A stretch of DNA of 64,000 nucleotides from Saccharicrinis sp963677245. GTDB lineage: Bacteria; Bacteroidota; Bacteroidia; Bacteroidales; Marinilabiliaceae. Made by a program: the position numbers and the translations under genes. The stretch lies in the NCBI GenBank assembly GCA_963677245.1, contig OY781921.1, forward strand, positions 2,976,001-3,040,000, written 5' to 3'. Shown one piece after another: positions 1 to 8,124 of the stretch. The stretch's first letter is position 1. Each line of letters opens with the position of its first letter. The notes under the pieces are model-generated. The model saw nothing but the letters and a program-made list of their open reading frames with translations. It searched no databases and was not told the origin of the DNA.

Positions 1-2
1 AC

Positions 3-974
3 GTGCACATAGTTACCTTGATGGACGAAATTGTATATAAATATTCTGGAAAATTATTTAATATCGGAAAGAAAAAGACTCAAAATGAAGATATAATTCA
101 TCGACTGTTACGGTTTAATACATTTAGAAATTATTTAATTAAAAACAATTTTGACTTTATCATTGATAATAGAACCCACCAATTACCGCTTAGAGAATTG
201 TTTTATATGTATTATATATACAGAGGTTTTGAGGTAATATACGTTGTAAGGAGCTCTAATTTAGATTATTATTTTCCTAAGTCAGACTTTGTTTCGAATT
301 TAATAATTAAAAGGGCTAACAAGATTATTGCTGTCTCCAATTCGGTTAAAAAAGAAATTCAACTCCGGTTTTCACACGCTAAAGTAAATACCATATATAA
401 TCCTGCTCCAACACTAAATCAAATAATTAGTTCAACAGATGAAAAAGACTACATAGTCTTTCTTGGGAGACTTGAAGATGATGTAAAAAATATCTCACTA
501 TTAATAAACAGTTATCATAAATCTGAGATTTGTAATAAATACAAATTAAAAATATATGGAGATGGCAAGGACAAGCTTAAGATTGAAAAATTGATTAATG
601 TGCTTAAGCTTAACAACTCGGTACAATTATATCCTTTTACCACAGACATTTTTAAAGTAATTTCAAATGCTAAATTTTTAGCTCTTACAAGTAATTACGA
701 AGGATTTCCACGGTGTTTAATCGAATCTTTATCCATAGGCACTCCTGTTGTTTCGGTTAATTGTCCAGGCGTAGATGAAATTGTAACCCACGAGTATAAT
801 GGGCTACTTGTTTCTAATTACAATCCATCTGCTTTAGCTGAAGCTTTTAATAAAATGTATTTAGACAACGACTTATATTTAAAATGTAAATCAAATGCGA
901 TTTCAAGCGTAGCGCACTTGCACCCTGATATTATTTCAGACCAATGGGATCGTATATTAAATCAACATGTTTGA
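3..974 (+). CDS. GT4-family glycosyltransferase, 5' end outside window
   Basis: This is the C-terminal ~320 residues of a GT-B fold glycosyltransferase of family 4, which would transfer a sugar from an NDP-sugar during surface polysaccharide assembly at the cytoplasmic face. The C-terminal Rossmann half is complete: a FLGRLEDDVKNIS strand-loop, a YGDGKDK segment and the family E-x7-E motif in EGFPRCLIE followed by GTPVVS. The usual N-terminal glycine-rich loop is missing, and the frame opens at the window edge with a GTG, so the true start very likely lies upstream. It overlaps the next gene by 8 bp, so the two are co-transcribed. Base composition is visibly more AT-rich than the rest of the window, common for O-antigen or exopolysaccharide loci. 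Acceptor and donor cannot be inferred. Confidence 0.85.
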   Translation: MHIVTLMDEIVYKYSGKLFNIGKKKTQNEDIIHRLLRFNTFRNYLIKNNFDFIIDNRTHQLPLRELFYMYYIYRGFEVIYVVRSSNLDYYFPKSDFVSNLIIKRANKIIAVSNSVKKEIQLRFSHAKVNTIYNPAPTLNQIISSTDEKDYIVFLGRLEDDVKNISLLINSYHKSEICNKYKLKIYGDGKDKLKIEKLINVLKLNNSVQLYPFTTDIFKVISNAKFLALTSNYEGFPRCLIESLSIGTPVVSVNCPGVDEIVTHEYNGLLVSNYNPSALAEAFNKMYLDNDLYLKCKSNAISSVAHLHPDIISDQWDRILNQHV

Positions 975-1866
975 ATCAATGAAAATTCCTATCGTATTTA
1001 GTTTTAATGATCATTATACAATTCCAGCAGGAGTGTGCATTCACTCCTTACTTTCAAATGCCGGTTTAAATACTTTTTACGAGATATACATATTACATTC
1101 AGGACAGAGGCTTTGCAAAGAGAATAGGCATAAGATAAATCAACTAACAGAACAATTTGATAATTGTACAATTAGCTATATCGAATTAAATGATAATTTT
1201 AAAAATGAATATGAGGTAAGAAATGTTAGTATTGAGACATATTATCGACTATTAATTCCGAATCTTATTAAGAAATATGATAAAGTCATATACTGTGATT
1301 GCGACATTTGCTTCAATGGAGATTTAAGCGACCTATATAATATTTCACTAAATGACAAATATATTGCAGCGGTAGCTAATTTCCACAAAACTAATATTTC
1401 TAAAAAGTTTAAAAAATATGCAAAAAAAATTGATGTAAATCCTCTGCAATATTTTAACGCTGGAGTAATACTACTCAATTCAAAAAAAATTTTTGATAAT
1501 CAAGTAATTAATAATTGCATATTACCATTGCTCGGTAAAAAATTTAAATATCAAGATCAGGATATATTAAATATTGTATTCAAGGATCAAAGCATACTCA
1601 TATCTCCGGAGTTCAATTTTACATTATACCAGAACTATGATATAACCCAAAAATGGATACCTAAGGTATATCATTATTTACTTCAAAAGCCATGGAACTA
1701 TCCGGTTGCTTTTGGCAATATATGGTGGCAGAATTATAAGAACTCGATCTTTTACAATGCTCAATATTATCATGAATCTCAAATCCAACAGCATTCAAAA
1801 ATAAACAGAGACCGGGTTTTGGGTCAATTATTTGAATTAATCCCATTTGTCAAAAACAAAAAATAA
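967..1866 (+). CDS. GT8-family glycosyltransferase
   Basis: This 299-residue GT-A fold retaining glycosyltransferase belongs to family 8 (LPS galactosyl/glucosyltransferase type). It shows the metal-binding DxD motif in YCDCDICFNGDL, the FNAGVILLN strand, the YQDQDILN motif and a C-terminal histidine segment HYLLQKPWN that matches the family HxxGxxKPW. No signal peptide is visible, so it should act in the cytoplasm. The start overlaps the upstream GT4 gene by 8 bp, and the stop abuts the flippase start at 1867, so the three genes form one tight unit. The product probably adds a hexose to a lipid-linked oligosaccharide; the sugar is not determinable from sequence alone. Confidence 0.88.
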   Translation: MFESMKIPIVFSFNDHYTIPAGVCIHSLLSNAGLNTFYEIYILHSGQRLCKENRHKINQLTEQFDNCTISYIELNDNFKNEYEVRNVSIETYYRLLIPNLIKKYDKVIYCDCDICFNGDLSDLYNISLNDKYIAAVANFHKTNISKKFKKYAKKIDVNPLQYFNAGVILLNSKKIFDNQVINNCILPLLGKKFKYQDQDILNIVFKDQSILISPEFNFTLYQNYDITQKWIPKVYHYLLQKPWNYPVAFGNIWWQNYKNSIFYNAQYYHESQIQQHSKINRDRVLGQLFELIPFVKNKK

Positions 1867-3162
1867 ATGCTCGATAAACTATTTAATAAACTATCAATTA
1901 GTTCAACCTTTATAAAGGTATCTCTAAAAAACTCCATTCAGGTCATAGTAAAATTTATTATCGGCATTTTAAATATTAAAATTTTAGCAGTTTATGTAGG
2001 ACCTACAGGCATGGCCTTAGTCAGTCAATTAATTAACTTTATTCAATTAGGTTCTAATTTTTCAGGACTAGGCTTTAATTCTGGCGTTATAAAATATATA
2101 GCCAGCAATCAACATTCAAATAAAAAACAAGATTTAATAATCTCTACAAGCTTTATATGTGTATTAGTTTTTTCTATCGTTTTGGGAATCACTATAGCAA
2201 TATTTCCGAAGTTAATTTGTAACCTCATTTACAATAATGATGGTTACTACAGGATTATACAATTCTCTGGTATTTTCCTTACATCAACTGCAAGTTTAAA
2301 TTTATACATCTCCATATTAAATGGTCTTCAGAATCTTAAATATTTTATTAGAGTAAATCTTGCAACTAACATAACCGGCTTTTGTATATCTCTTTTCTCA
2401 GTGTGGCTATACGGATTAATAGGATTGCTTTGGGGGCAACTATTTACAAGCTTTCTTACCGCAATTATTGCTTTTGTCTTTTTTATAAAAAGAATCAGAG
2501 TAACACATTTTAAATTTTCATTTTTAATTTTAAAAAGACTAAGCAAGTACAGCCTTATGGCAATAACGTCTGGAATATTATCTCCCCTTTCAATAATAAT
2601 CATGCGTAAAATTATAATTCTCGATTTAGGAGAGCACACTGCTGGTTTATGGGATGGAATTAATAAAATAAGTAACAACTACATAATGTTATTAACGTTG
2701 TCGTTTAGTTATTATTTCCTCCCTAGATTTGCATCTATAAGAACTAATAAGGAATTAAATAACGAGCTGATAAAAATTTACAAAATCCTGCTACCAATTC
2801 TAATTCTAGGGGCTGGTGCAATTTTTTCAACCAGAACTATTATTATCAGATACCTTTTCTCCTCAGAATTTAATCAGATGAGTGATTTTTTTTTATGGCA
2901 AAATATCGGAGATGTATTTAGAGTATTAAGCTGGGTGATAGGATATCTATTTATAGCGAAAGAAAAAGTTGTAATATTTATCTCAACAGAAATTACATCA
3001 ATTGCCTTGCAAGTTTTATTCCTGAAAATAATCAATTTATACGAATTAAACTTAACAATGTACTATGGTATAGAGAATATATTTTATTTTATTATTATGT
3101 TCTCCATCTATAAATATAGCTTTAGAACCAATTATACCTCCCCCTCATCAGCGAAACTATAA
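1867..3162 (+). CDS. Wzx-like O-antigen/polysaccharide flippase
   Basis: This 431-residue integral membrane protein has about 12 hydrophobic segments and the look of the MOP/MATE superfamily polysaccharide flippase (Wzx/RfbX). These proteins move undecaprenyl-linked repeat units across the inner membrane. Supporting features are an N-terminal VGPTGMALVSQ segment typical of O-antigen translocases, paired helices throughout, few charged residues within helices, and its place right behind two glycosyltransferases with no gap. Its last 31 bp overlap the 3' end of radC on the opposite strand. Family membership is fairly secure; the substrate is unknown. It closes the polysaccharide cluster on this side. 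Confidence 0.82.
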   Translation: MLDKLFNKLSISSTFIKVSLKNSIQVIVKFIIGILNIKILAVYVGPTGMALVSQLINFIQLGSNFSGLGFNSGVIKYIASNQHSNKKQDLIISTSFICVLVFSIVLGITIAIFPKLICNLIYNNDGYYRIIQFSGIFLTSTASLNLYISILNGLQNLKYFIRVNLATNITGFCISLFSVWLYGLIGLLWGQLFTSFLTAIIAFVFFIKRIRVTHFKFSFLILKRLSKYSLMAITSGILSPLSIIIMRKIIILDLGEHTAGLWDGINKISNNYIMLLTLSFSYYFLPRFASIRTNKELNNELIKIYKILLPILILGAGAIFSTRTIIIRYLFSSEFNQMSDFFLWQNIGDVFRVLSWVIGYLFIAKEKVVIFISTEITSIALQVLFLKIINLYELNLTMYYGIENIFYFIIMFSIYKYSFRTNYTSPSSAKL

Positions 3163-3827
3163 TAACCATTATCGGTAACGATAAGATGATCCAACACTGG
3201 AATGTCCATTACCTTTCCTGCTTCTTTTAGTTTTTTGGTGATGGAAATATCCTGCTGACTTGGTTGTTTATTTCCTGATGGGTGATTGTGACACAATATA
3301 ATCGACGAAGCCAATTGATCCAAGGCCGCTTTCATAATAATTTTAGGATCGATGACCGTTCCCGCAACGCCTCCCTGACTAATTTTTAAGGTATTGATTA
3401 CTTTGTTAGCACGGTTTAATAACACAATCCAAAATTCTTCGTGAGGCAAATCTGCTAAAATCGGATGCATCATTTCGTAAACATCATGACTGCCTGAAAT
3501 CTTCAGTTTCTGCTTAACCTCGCTCAACTTGCGTCTTCGGCCTAATTCCAGTGCGGCCACTATTGTAATAGCCTTCGCTTCGCCTATACCTCTGTAATCT
3601 CGCTTTAATTTCTCAACAGTAATTTTACCCAACTCATTTAAGTTATTATCTACATCACTTAAGATACGTTTGCAAACATCAACTGCTGATTCTTCACGAT
3701 TACCAGATCCTATTAAAATAGCTATTAGCTCAGCATTCGATAAACTGGAAAGTCCTTTGGAGAGCATCTTTTCTCTTGGTCTGTCTTCTACAGACCAGAA
3801 TTTAATACTTAGCTTTTGGTCAGACAT
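3132..3827 (-). CDS. radC: RadC family JAB/MPN metalloprotein
   Basis: This 231-residue protein has the RadC layout: an N-terminal helix-hairpin-helix region (LSNAELIAILIGSG, YRGIGEAKAITIVAALELGRR) and a C-terminal JAB1/MPN domain with the metal motif HNHPSGNKQPSQQD. The family was named for DNA repair, but that role was withdrawn for E. coli RadC and the function is still uncertain; the JAB domain implies metal-dependent isopeptidase or nuclease-like chemistry. The ATG at 3827 gives a full-length family member. It is transcribed away from the tRNA-Glu/rpsT unit, from which it is separated by a terminator hairpin at 3888-3920. The gene converges on the flippase gene with a 31-bp overlap of coding ends. 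Confidence 0.93.
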   Translation of the reverse strand: MSDQKLSIKFWSVEDRPREKMLSKGLSSLSNAELIAILIGSGNREESAVDVCKRILSDVDNNLNELGKITVEKLKRDYRGIGEAKAITIVAALELGRRRKLSEVKQKLKISGSHDVYEMMHPILADLPHEEFWIVLLNRANKVINTLKISQGGVAGTVIDPKIIMKAALDQLASSIILCHNHPSGNKQPSQQDISITKKLKEAGKVMDIPVLDHLIVTDNGYYSFADEGEV

Positions 3828-3887
3828 GGTTAGTTTTTTATTTAAAAGATAAGAATCCCTTTAAACAAATCAAACCTTATAAAAACA

Positions 3888-3920
3888 AAAAATCCTTCAT
3901 GTTAACCAGGAAGGATTTTT
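3888..3920 (-). terminator. Rho-independent terminator after tRNA-Glu
   Basis: An 11-bp perfect stem (AAAAATCCTTC at 3888-3898 against GAAGGATTTTT at 3910-3920) with an 11-nt loop has a T-run on the minus strand. It lies directly behind the minus-strand tRNA-Glu and should end the tRNA-rpsT-tRNA transcript before radC. Confidence 0.75.
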
Positions 3921-3924
3921 CGTG

Positions 3925-3996
3925 TACTCCGTAGGGGAATCGAACCCCTGTTACCAGGATGAAAACCTGGCGTCCTAACCCCTAGACGAACGGAGC
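3925..3996 (-). tRNA. tRNA-Glu (anticodon TTC), copy 1
   Basis: On the minus strand 72 nt fold as a cloverleaf: acceptor GCTCCGT with ACGGAGT (a G1-U72 wobble included), a five-pair anticodon stem CCAGG/CCTGG around the loop TTTTCAT (anticodon TTC), and T-loop GTTCGATTC. The discriminator is A and CCA is not encoded. It is identical to the copy at 4299-4370 and lies 13 bp downstream of rpsT. Confidence 0.95.
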
Positions 3997-4009
3997 AGAA
4001 TAGCCTTTA

Positions 4010-4261
4010 TTAAAGCTTGTTGATATGCTTAGCTAACTTTGATTTTAAGTTAGCAGCCTTATTCTTATGAATAACGTTTCTTTTGGCTAATTTATCAAGC
4101 ATTGCTGCAACCTTTGGAAACATTTCAGAAGCTTCACTTTTTTCAGTAGTACCACGTAATTTCTTTACAGCGTTACGAGCTGTTTTTGCGTAATACTTAT
4201 TGTGTACTCTCTTCTTCTCTGCTTGACGAATTCTTTTTAACGCCGACTTATGATTTGCCAT
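4010..4261 (-). CDS. rpsT: 30S ribosomal protein S20
   Basis: This 83-residue, very basic, helical protein starts MANHKSALKRIRQAEKKR, the S20 signature, and ends in a lysine-rich helix. S20 binds 16S rRNA in the body of the small subunit. Length is typical for the family. The gene sits between two identical tRNA-Glu genes on the same strand (38 bp after one, 13 bp before the other), so all three are probably cut from one transcript driven by the promoter at 4411-4440 and ended at 3888-3920. Confidence 0.97.
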   Translation of the reverse strand: MANHKSALKRIRQAEKKRVHNKYYAKTARNAVKKLRGTTEKSEASEMFPKVAAMLDKLAKRNVIHKNKAANLKSKLAKHINKL

Positions 4262-4298
4262 CTTCTATAACCTAAATTATATAACTTTTTTCCTTTAG

Positions 4299-4370
4299 TA
4301 CTCCGTAGGGGAATCGAACCCCTGTTACCAGGATGAAAACCTGGCGTCCTAACCCCTAGACGAACGGAGC
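4299..4370 (-). tRNA. tRNA-Glu (anticodon TTC), copy 2
   Basis: This 72-nt gene is identical to the copy at 3925-3996, with the same acceptor, anticodon loop TTTTCAT and T-loop. It is the first gene of the tRNA-rpsT-tRNA unit, about 40 bp downstream of a good Bacteroidota promoter. Confidence 0.95.
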
Positions 4371-4410
4371 AGCACTACACTTGACATCTCTTCTGTTTCA
4401 AATGCGGATG

Positions 4411-4440
4411 CAAAGATATATCAAATTAAATACACTCCAA
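4411..4440 (-). promoter_or_regulatory. Promoter of the tRNA-Glu/rpsT unit
   Basis: On the minus strand TTG (4440-4438), 19 nt and TATCTTTG (4418-4411) match the Bacteroidota -33/-7 consensus TTG-N17-23-TAnnTTTG. Transcription would start near 4404, about 35 nt before the first tRNA. Confidence 0.75.
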
Positions 4441-4586
4441 ATATTTTTTTGAAAAAATTGAAATATTTTTTCCTGAGTTCTGATTTACAATAAAATAAAA
4501 TTTTTCAACTATTAAATCTCTAGGCAAATATCCTCAAAATATTTAAAATATGACAACTGTTATAGGTATATATAAACATTCTTTTC

Positions 4587-4594
4587 TATTTTTG
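4587..4594 (+). promoter_or_regulatory. metK promoter, -7 box
   Basis: TATTTTTG is an exact TAnnTTTG box. A start near 4601 would place the SAM-II-like element at the very 5' end of the metK leader. A clear TTG -33 box is not visible at the right distance. Confidence 0.6.
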
Positions 4595-4608
4595 CAGCAC
4601 ATTTAATC

Positions 4609-4661
4609 GGATAGTGGATGGATTTGACTGATTGCAACCACTCTAAAAAAGTGCTAAAACG
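4609..4661 (+). promoter_or_regulatory. SAM-II-like (SAM-alpha) riboswitch ahead of metK
   Basis: The leader of the SAM synthetase gene carries the conserved parts of the SAM-II aptamer in order: stem P1 AGTGG (4613-4617) with CCACT (4638-4642), loop segments GATTTGAC and ATTGCAA, then TAAAAAAGTGCTAAAA, which matches the conserved 3' strand that forms the pseudoknot. I recognise this from the crystallised metX SAM-II element. The ATG lies about 60 nt downstream, so control is not simple occlusion of an overlapping Shine-Dalgarno. GGATAGT (4609-4615), overlapping P1, can pair instead with ACTATCC (4683-4689). Ligand identity follows from family and gene context. Confidence 0.82.
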
Positions 4662-4721
4662 CATATCGCTTTCCTTTTTTAAACTATCCACGCATTTTAT
4701 TTATTTAAAAATTTAAATATA

Positions 4722-5972
4722 ATGGGATATTTATTTACATCGGAGTCCGTTTCTGAAGGACATCCGGATAAAGTAGCGGATCAAATTTCTGATGCCTTAT
4801 TAGATGAGTTCTTACGTCAGGACTCAGAATCGAAAGTAGCTGCTGAAACATTAGTAACCACTGGACTTGTTGTATTAAGTGGCGAAGTTAAGACCAATGG
4901 TTATGTTCCTGTTCAAAAAATCGCACGTCAGGTAATTGATAGAATCGGATATACCAAAGCAGAGTATATGTTCGACTCAGGATCTTGTGGTGTAATTTCT
5001 GCCATTCATGAACAAAGTGAAGATATTAACCGTGGGGTTGAAAGAGAGGATGCAGAAAACCAGGGAGCTGGTGACCAGGGAATGATGTTTGGCTACGCTT
5101 GTAAAGAAACTGAAGAGTATATGCCTTTTCCACTATTTCTTTCGCATTTGCTATTAATTGAATTAGCAGCTATCAGAAGAGAAGGTAAAGAAATGACTTA
5201 CTTGCGTCCAGATTCTAAATCGCAGGTTACGATGGAATATGGCGACGACAATAAGCCTGTTCGCGTGCATACTATTGTTATTTCTACTCAACACGATGAT
5301 TTTGATGAGGAAGACAAAATGCTTGACACCATCAAGCAAGATGTGAAGAACATTCTTATTCCTCGCGTTAAAGCTTTATTGTCTGACGATGAGCAAGCCT
5401 TAATTGACGACAACTATTTATTACACGTTAACCCAACCGGTAAATTTGTAATTGGTGGTCCTCATGGAGACACCGGATTAACCGGACGTAAAATTATTGT
5501 TGATACATACGGAGGTAAAGGTGCTCACGGTGGTGGAGCTTTCTCAGGAAAAGATAGTTCTAAAGTAGACAGATCTGCGGCTTATGCTACTCGTCATATT
5601 GCTAAAAACCTGGTGGCTACCGGAATTGCAGAAGAAGCTTTAGTACAAGTTGCTTATGCTATTGGTGTTGCTGAGCCTGTAGGTTTATATGTAAACACAT
5701 ATGGATCGGCTAAAGTTGATTTATCGGATGGTGAGATTGCAGAAAAAATTAATTCTGTTATCGACATGAGACCAGCTGCCATTGTAAAACGTTTTGGTTT
5801 AAAGAATCCAATTTTTGAACCTACTGCTGCTTATGGTCACATGGGACGTAAACCATATACAGAGAAAGTGACTGTAAAACAAAATGGCGTTGACGTTGAA
5901 AAAGAAGTAGAATTCTTTACCTGGGAAAAGCTGGATTATGTGGATGAATTCAAAAAAGCTTTTGGCTTATAA
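4722..5972 (+). CDS. metK: S-adenosylmethionine synthase
   Basis: This cytosolic enzyme makes S-adenosylmethionine from ATP and methionine, releasing phosphate and diphosphate. The 416-residue sequence shows the ATP/Mg motif GHPDK near residue 14, the GAGDQGMMFGYA hexapeptide region, and the P-loop-like GGGAFSGKDSSKVDRSAAY segment, all family hallmarks. A short insertion near the C terminus (VKQNGVDVEKEVEFFTWEKLD) is seen in Bacteroidota homologues. The gene is monocistronic: it has its own promoter, a SAM-II-like riboswitch in the leader, and a strong hairpin at 6001-6025 after the stop. The riboswitch implies feedback repression by the product. Confidence 0.98.
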   Translation: MGYLFTSESVSEGHPDKVADQISDALLDEFLRQDSESKVAAETLVTTGLVVLSGEVKTNGYVPVQKIARQVIDRIGYTKAEYMFDSGSCGVISAIHEQSEDINRGVEREDAENQGAGDQGMMFGYACKETEEYMPFPLFLSHLLLIELAAIRREGKEMTYLRPDSKSQVTMEYGDDNKPVRVHTIVISTQHDDFDEEDKMLDTIKQDVKNILIPRVKALLSDDEQALIDDNYLLHVNPTGKFVIGGPHGDTGLTGRKIIVDTYGGKGAHGGGAFSGKDSSKVDRSAAYATRHIAKNLVATGIAEEALVQVAYAIGVAEPVGLYVNTYGSAKVDLSDGEIAEKINSVIDMRPAAIVKRFGLKNPIFEPTAAYGHMGRKPYTEKVTVKQNGVDVEKEVEFFTWEKLDYVDEFKKAFGL

Positions 5973-6000
5973 AAGATAATTCTCAAATGAAATCATTCAG

Positions 6001-6025
6001 AAGGCTGTCAAATTTTGACAGCCTT
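6001..6025. terminator. Bidirectional terminator between metK and the ABC gene
   Basis: AAGGCTGTCA and TGACAGCCTT form a 10-12 bp stem with a TTTTGTTTT tail. It lies between convergent metK and the minus-strand ABC ATPase and can serve both. Confidence 0.85.
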
Positions 6026-6035
6026 TTGTTTTATA

Positions 6036-7268
6036 TCAATAGCACAGACCTTTTGATCCATCTTCTTCTTTAACTAGTTCAAATGTATAGTTTGGCTTTA
6101 AACCTTTCTCTGTTCGATGGGATACATATATAATAGCCGTTGTACTTTCCTTGGCTATTTTTTGAATTAAATTTACCATGAGCGAAGCGCTATAATCATC
6201 CAATCCGGTTGATGGCTCATCTAATATTAATAAAGGAGGATGCTTAATCATGGCCCGGGCAATTAAAACTAAGCGCTGACAAATTTGGGACTGATGGTAA
6301 AAACTGGCATCCTTTTTATCTTCAAACTGAATGACTTTTAACCATTGACGAGCCAGATTCTTTTGCCTGTCGGTTGGTTTTAAATATAAACCAACACTAT
6401 CCACTAAACCTGAGATAACCATTTGCTCCAGCGTATCACTACTATGAAACAACTGCGTTAGCGAAGGCGTGAAATACCCTATCTTTTCTTTAATTTCCCA
6501 AACACTCTCCCCACTTCCTTTTTTATTCCCAAACAACACAATGTCCTCTCCAAAAGCTTTAGGATTGTCTCCGTAAATCATGGATAATAGCGTAGTTTTC
6601 CCCGAACCATTCGGACCTTTTAGATGCCAGAACTCCCCACTTTTAACCTGCCAGTTGATGTTTTTCACAATTCCTCTTCCATCGTAGGAAACATTTACAT
6701 CATTCAGTTCTACCAATATTTCAGGAACGTTGCTAACAGCTTTTAAAGGTGGGGGAATTTGATAATTTTCATCTGCCTTTTCAGCGTGCAGATGTTGTTC
6801 CTTAAATTCATTTAAACTAAAAACCTGATGAACAGCTTCATTCTCGATAAAAACAACTTTATCAATTATTGGTAAAATATCTTCTTGACGCTTAAATATC
6901 TGCACCAGAGAAATTTGCTGTGATATTTCTGTACATCTCTGTTTTAAATCCAAAACAGATTGTACATCCAGGCAATCAAAAGGATTATCTAACACTAAAA
7001 AATCTGGCTTCTGCTGAATTAAATAAGCTAATAGCGCTTTTCGTTGTTCACCACTGCTATAGCTTCTTAAGCTACGCGTTTTATCATGATCCACATACAC
7101 CTTCTCGTGACGTTCTTCCTCTTCAATCATTTTTTCCAGCGTAAGCGTTGAAAACAACAGACCTTTCTTACCTGCTAAAGTTTCCAGTTCTCCTTCCCCC
7201 TTTAACAATTGTTGCATCCATTTATCTTTCATCGATAAATGCCTTCCTTCAATAGCATAGTGCTTCAT
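6036..7268 (-). CDS. Double ABC ATPase, ModF/PhrA-like, asymmetric
   Basis: This 410-residue soluble protein contains two ABC ATPase halves and no membrane segment. The second half has a full Walker A (GPNGSGKTTLL), Walker B with glutamate (LLILDEPSTGLD) and a switch histidine (YVSHRTEKG), but its signature is degenerate (HQSQICQR). The first half has a clear signature (SSGEQRKALLAYL) and Walker B (FLVLDNPFDCLD, Asn instead of Glu) but no Walker A at all: it begins at the Q-loop region. Stops TAA and TGA lie just before the ATG, so no longer start exists. The layout resembles ModF/PhrA-type tandem ATPases of unclear function. One composite ATP site is predicted. No permease lies nearby. Confidence 0.8.
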   Translation of the reverse strand: MKHYAIEGRHLSMKDKWMQQLLKGEGELETLAGKKGLLFSTLTLEKMIEEEERHEKVYVDHDKTRSLRSYSSGEQRKALLAYLIQQKPDFLVLDNPFDCLDVQSVLDLKQRCTEISQQISLVQIFKRQEDILPIIDKVVFIENEAVHQVFSLNEFKEQHLHAEKADENYQIPPPLKAVSNVPEILVELNDVNVSYDGRGIVKNINWQVKSGEFWHLKGPNGSGKTTLLSMIYGDNPKAFGEDIVLFGNKKGSGESVWEIKEKIGYFTPSLTQLFHSSDTLEQMVISGLVDSVGLYLKPTDRQKNLARQWLKVIQFEDKKDASFYHQSQICQRLVLIARAMIKHPPLLILDEPSTGLDDYSASLMVNLIQKIAKESTTAIIYVSHRTEKGLKPNYTFELVKEEDGSKGLCY

Positions 7269-7367
7269 ACGTCATTAATTTTCTATTCTTCAAAATGTAG
7301 TTTATCAATCATATAATAAACACAAAGTGCTTATATTGTATTATTTAATCAGGTAAATCGTTTTGTA

Positions 7368-7967
7368 CTACTTCCACACAAATGGCGTATTATTAAAAAT
7401 AGATTGTTTTGCGTTTTGCTTTCGCAGTTCTTCAATAGACTTTGTTTTATTCAACTCCCACCAATCTATATAAATTTGTTTTAGTCGCCCAATATCTGAA
7501 TAGCTCAAAGCCTCTTCTTTTTCCTTTTTAAGTATAAGATTTGATGACATTTTTAGATAATACCAATCTATTCTTTTCATTCCTATATGGTTGGCTCCTG
7601 ATGGTGTTGGTTTGCCTGAATTGTCCCTTTGCAATATAAACTCAATTAAATAAGCAGCCAATAAGCCCTTAAAATGATAGCTATTGGACGAAGCCGTAAT
7701 GGTAGATTTATACGGATGTAATAAACTTATTCCCAGGAATATTTCAGGATTATCCATTTCCTCAATCAAAATCGGGATAGCCTCTTTTTCTAATACCAAC
7801 ACAGTATCACACAAATAATATAGTAATTCTCTTGAGTCAAGAATAGCATCATTAATAACCCGATCTTTGACATTAACTAATGGGAATTGACCTGTAAAAG
7901 TTTGATTAGTCTGACCGTAATTCAGGTGTACAAGAATCAATAGCCAGAACGAAAGTAAATATTTCAT
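7368..7967 (-). CDS. Secreted protein of unknown function
   Basis: I do not recognise this family. The 199-residue product begins MKYLLSFWLLILVHLNYGQ, a Sec signal peptide with likely cleavage after YG or Q, so the mature part should be periplasmic or exported. The rest looks globular, with the conserved-looking segments EAIPILIEEMDN, KGLLAAYLIEFILQR and YSDIGRLKQIYIDWWELNK. I chose the ATG at 7967; an in-frame TTG at 7976 would add three residues before the signal and is less likely. It lies 99 bp upstream of the ABC gene on the same strand, but the AT-rich gap does not argue for or against an operon. Confidence 0.6.
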   Translation of the reverse strand: MKYLLSFWLLILVHLNYGQTNQTFTGQFPLVNVKDRVINDAILDSRELLYYLCDTVLVLEKEAIPILIEEMDNPEIFLGISLLHPYKSTITASSNSYHFKGLLAAYLIEFILQRDNSGKPTPSGANHIGMKRIDWYYLKMSSNLILKKEKEEALSYSDIGRLKQIYIDWWELNKTKSIEELRKQNAKQSIFNNTPFVWK

Positions 7968-8124
7968 TGAATTCAATATTTAGGATTAGTTATAATAATT
8001 ATAAAATGCTTTTCAATATAGTATCACCCTTGTAAATCTAACAAAAACTATTCTATACAGTAGAATATCTGTTTTATGAATTTTTAGCTATCAATTACTA
8101 TTTTTTAGACTAAACATTCCATTC

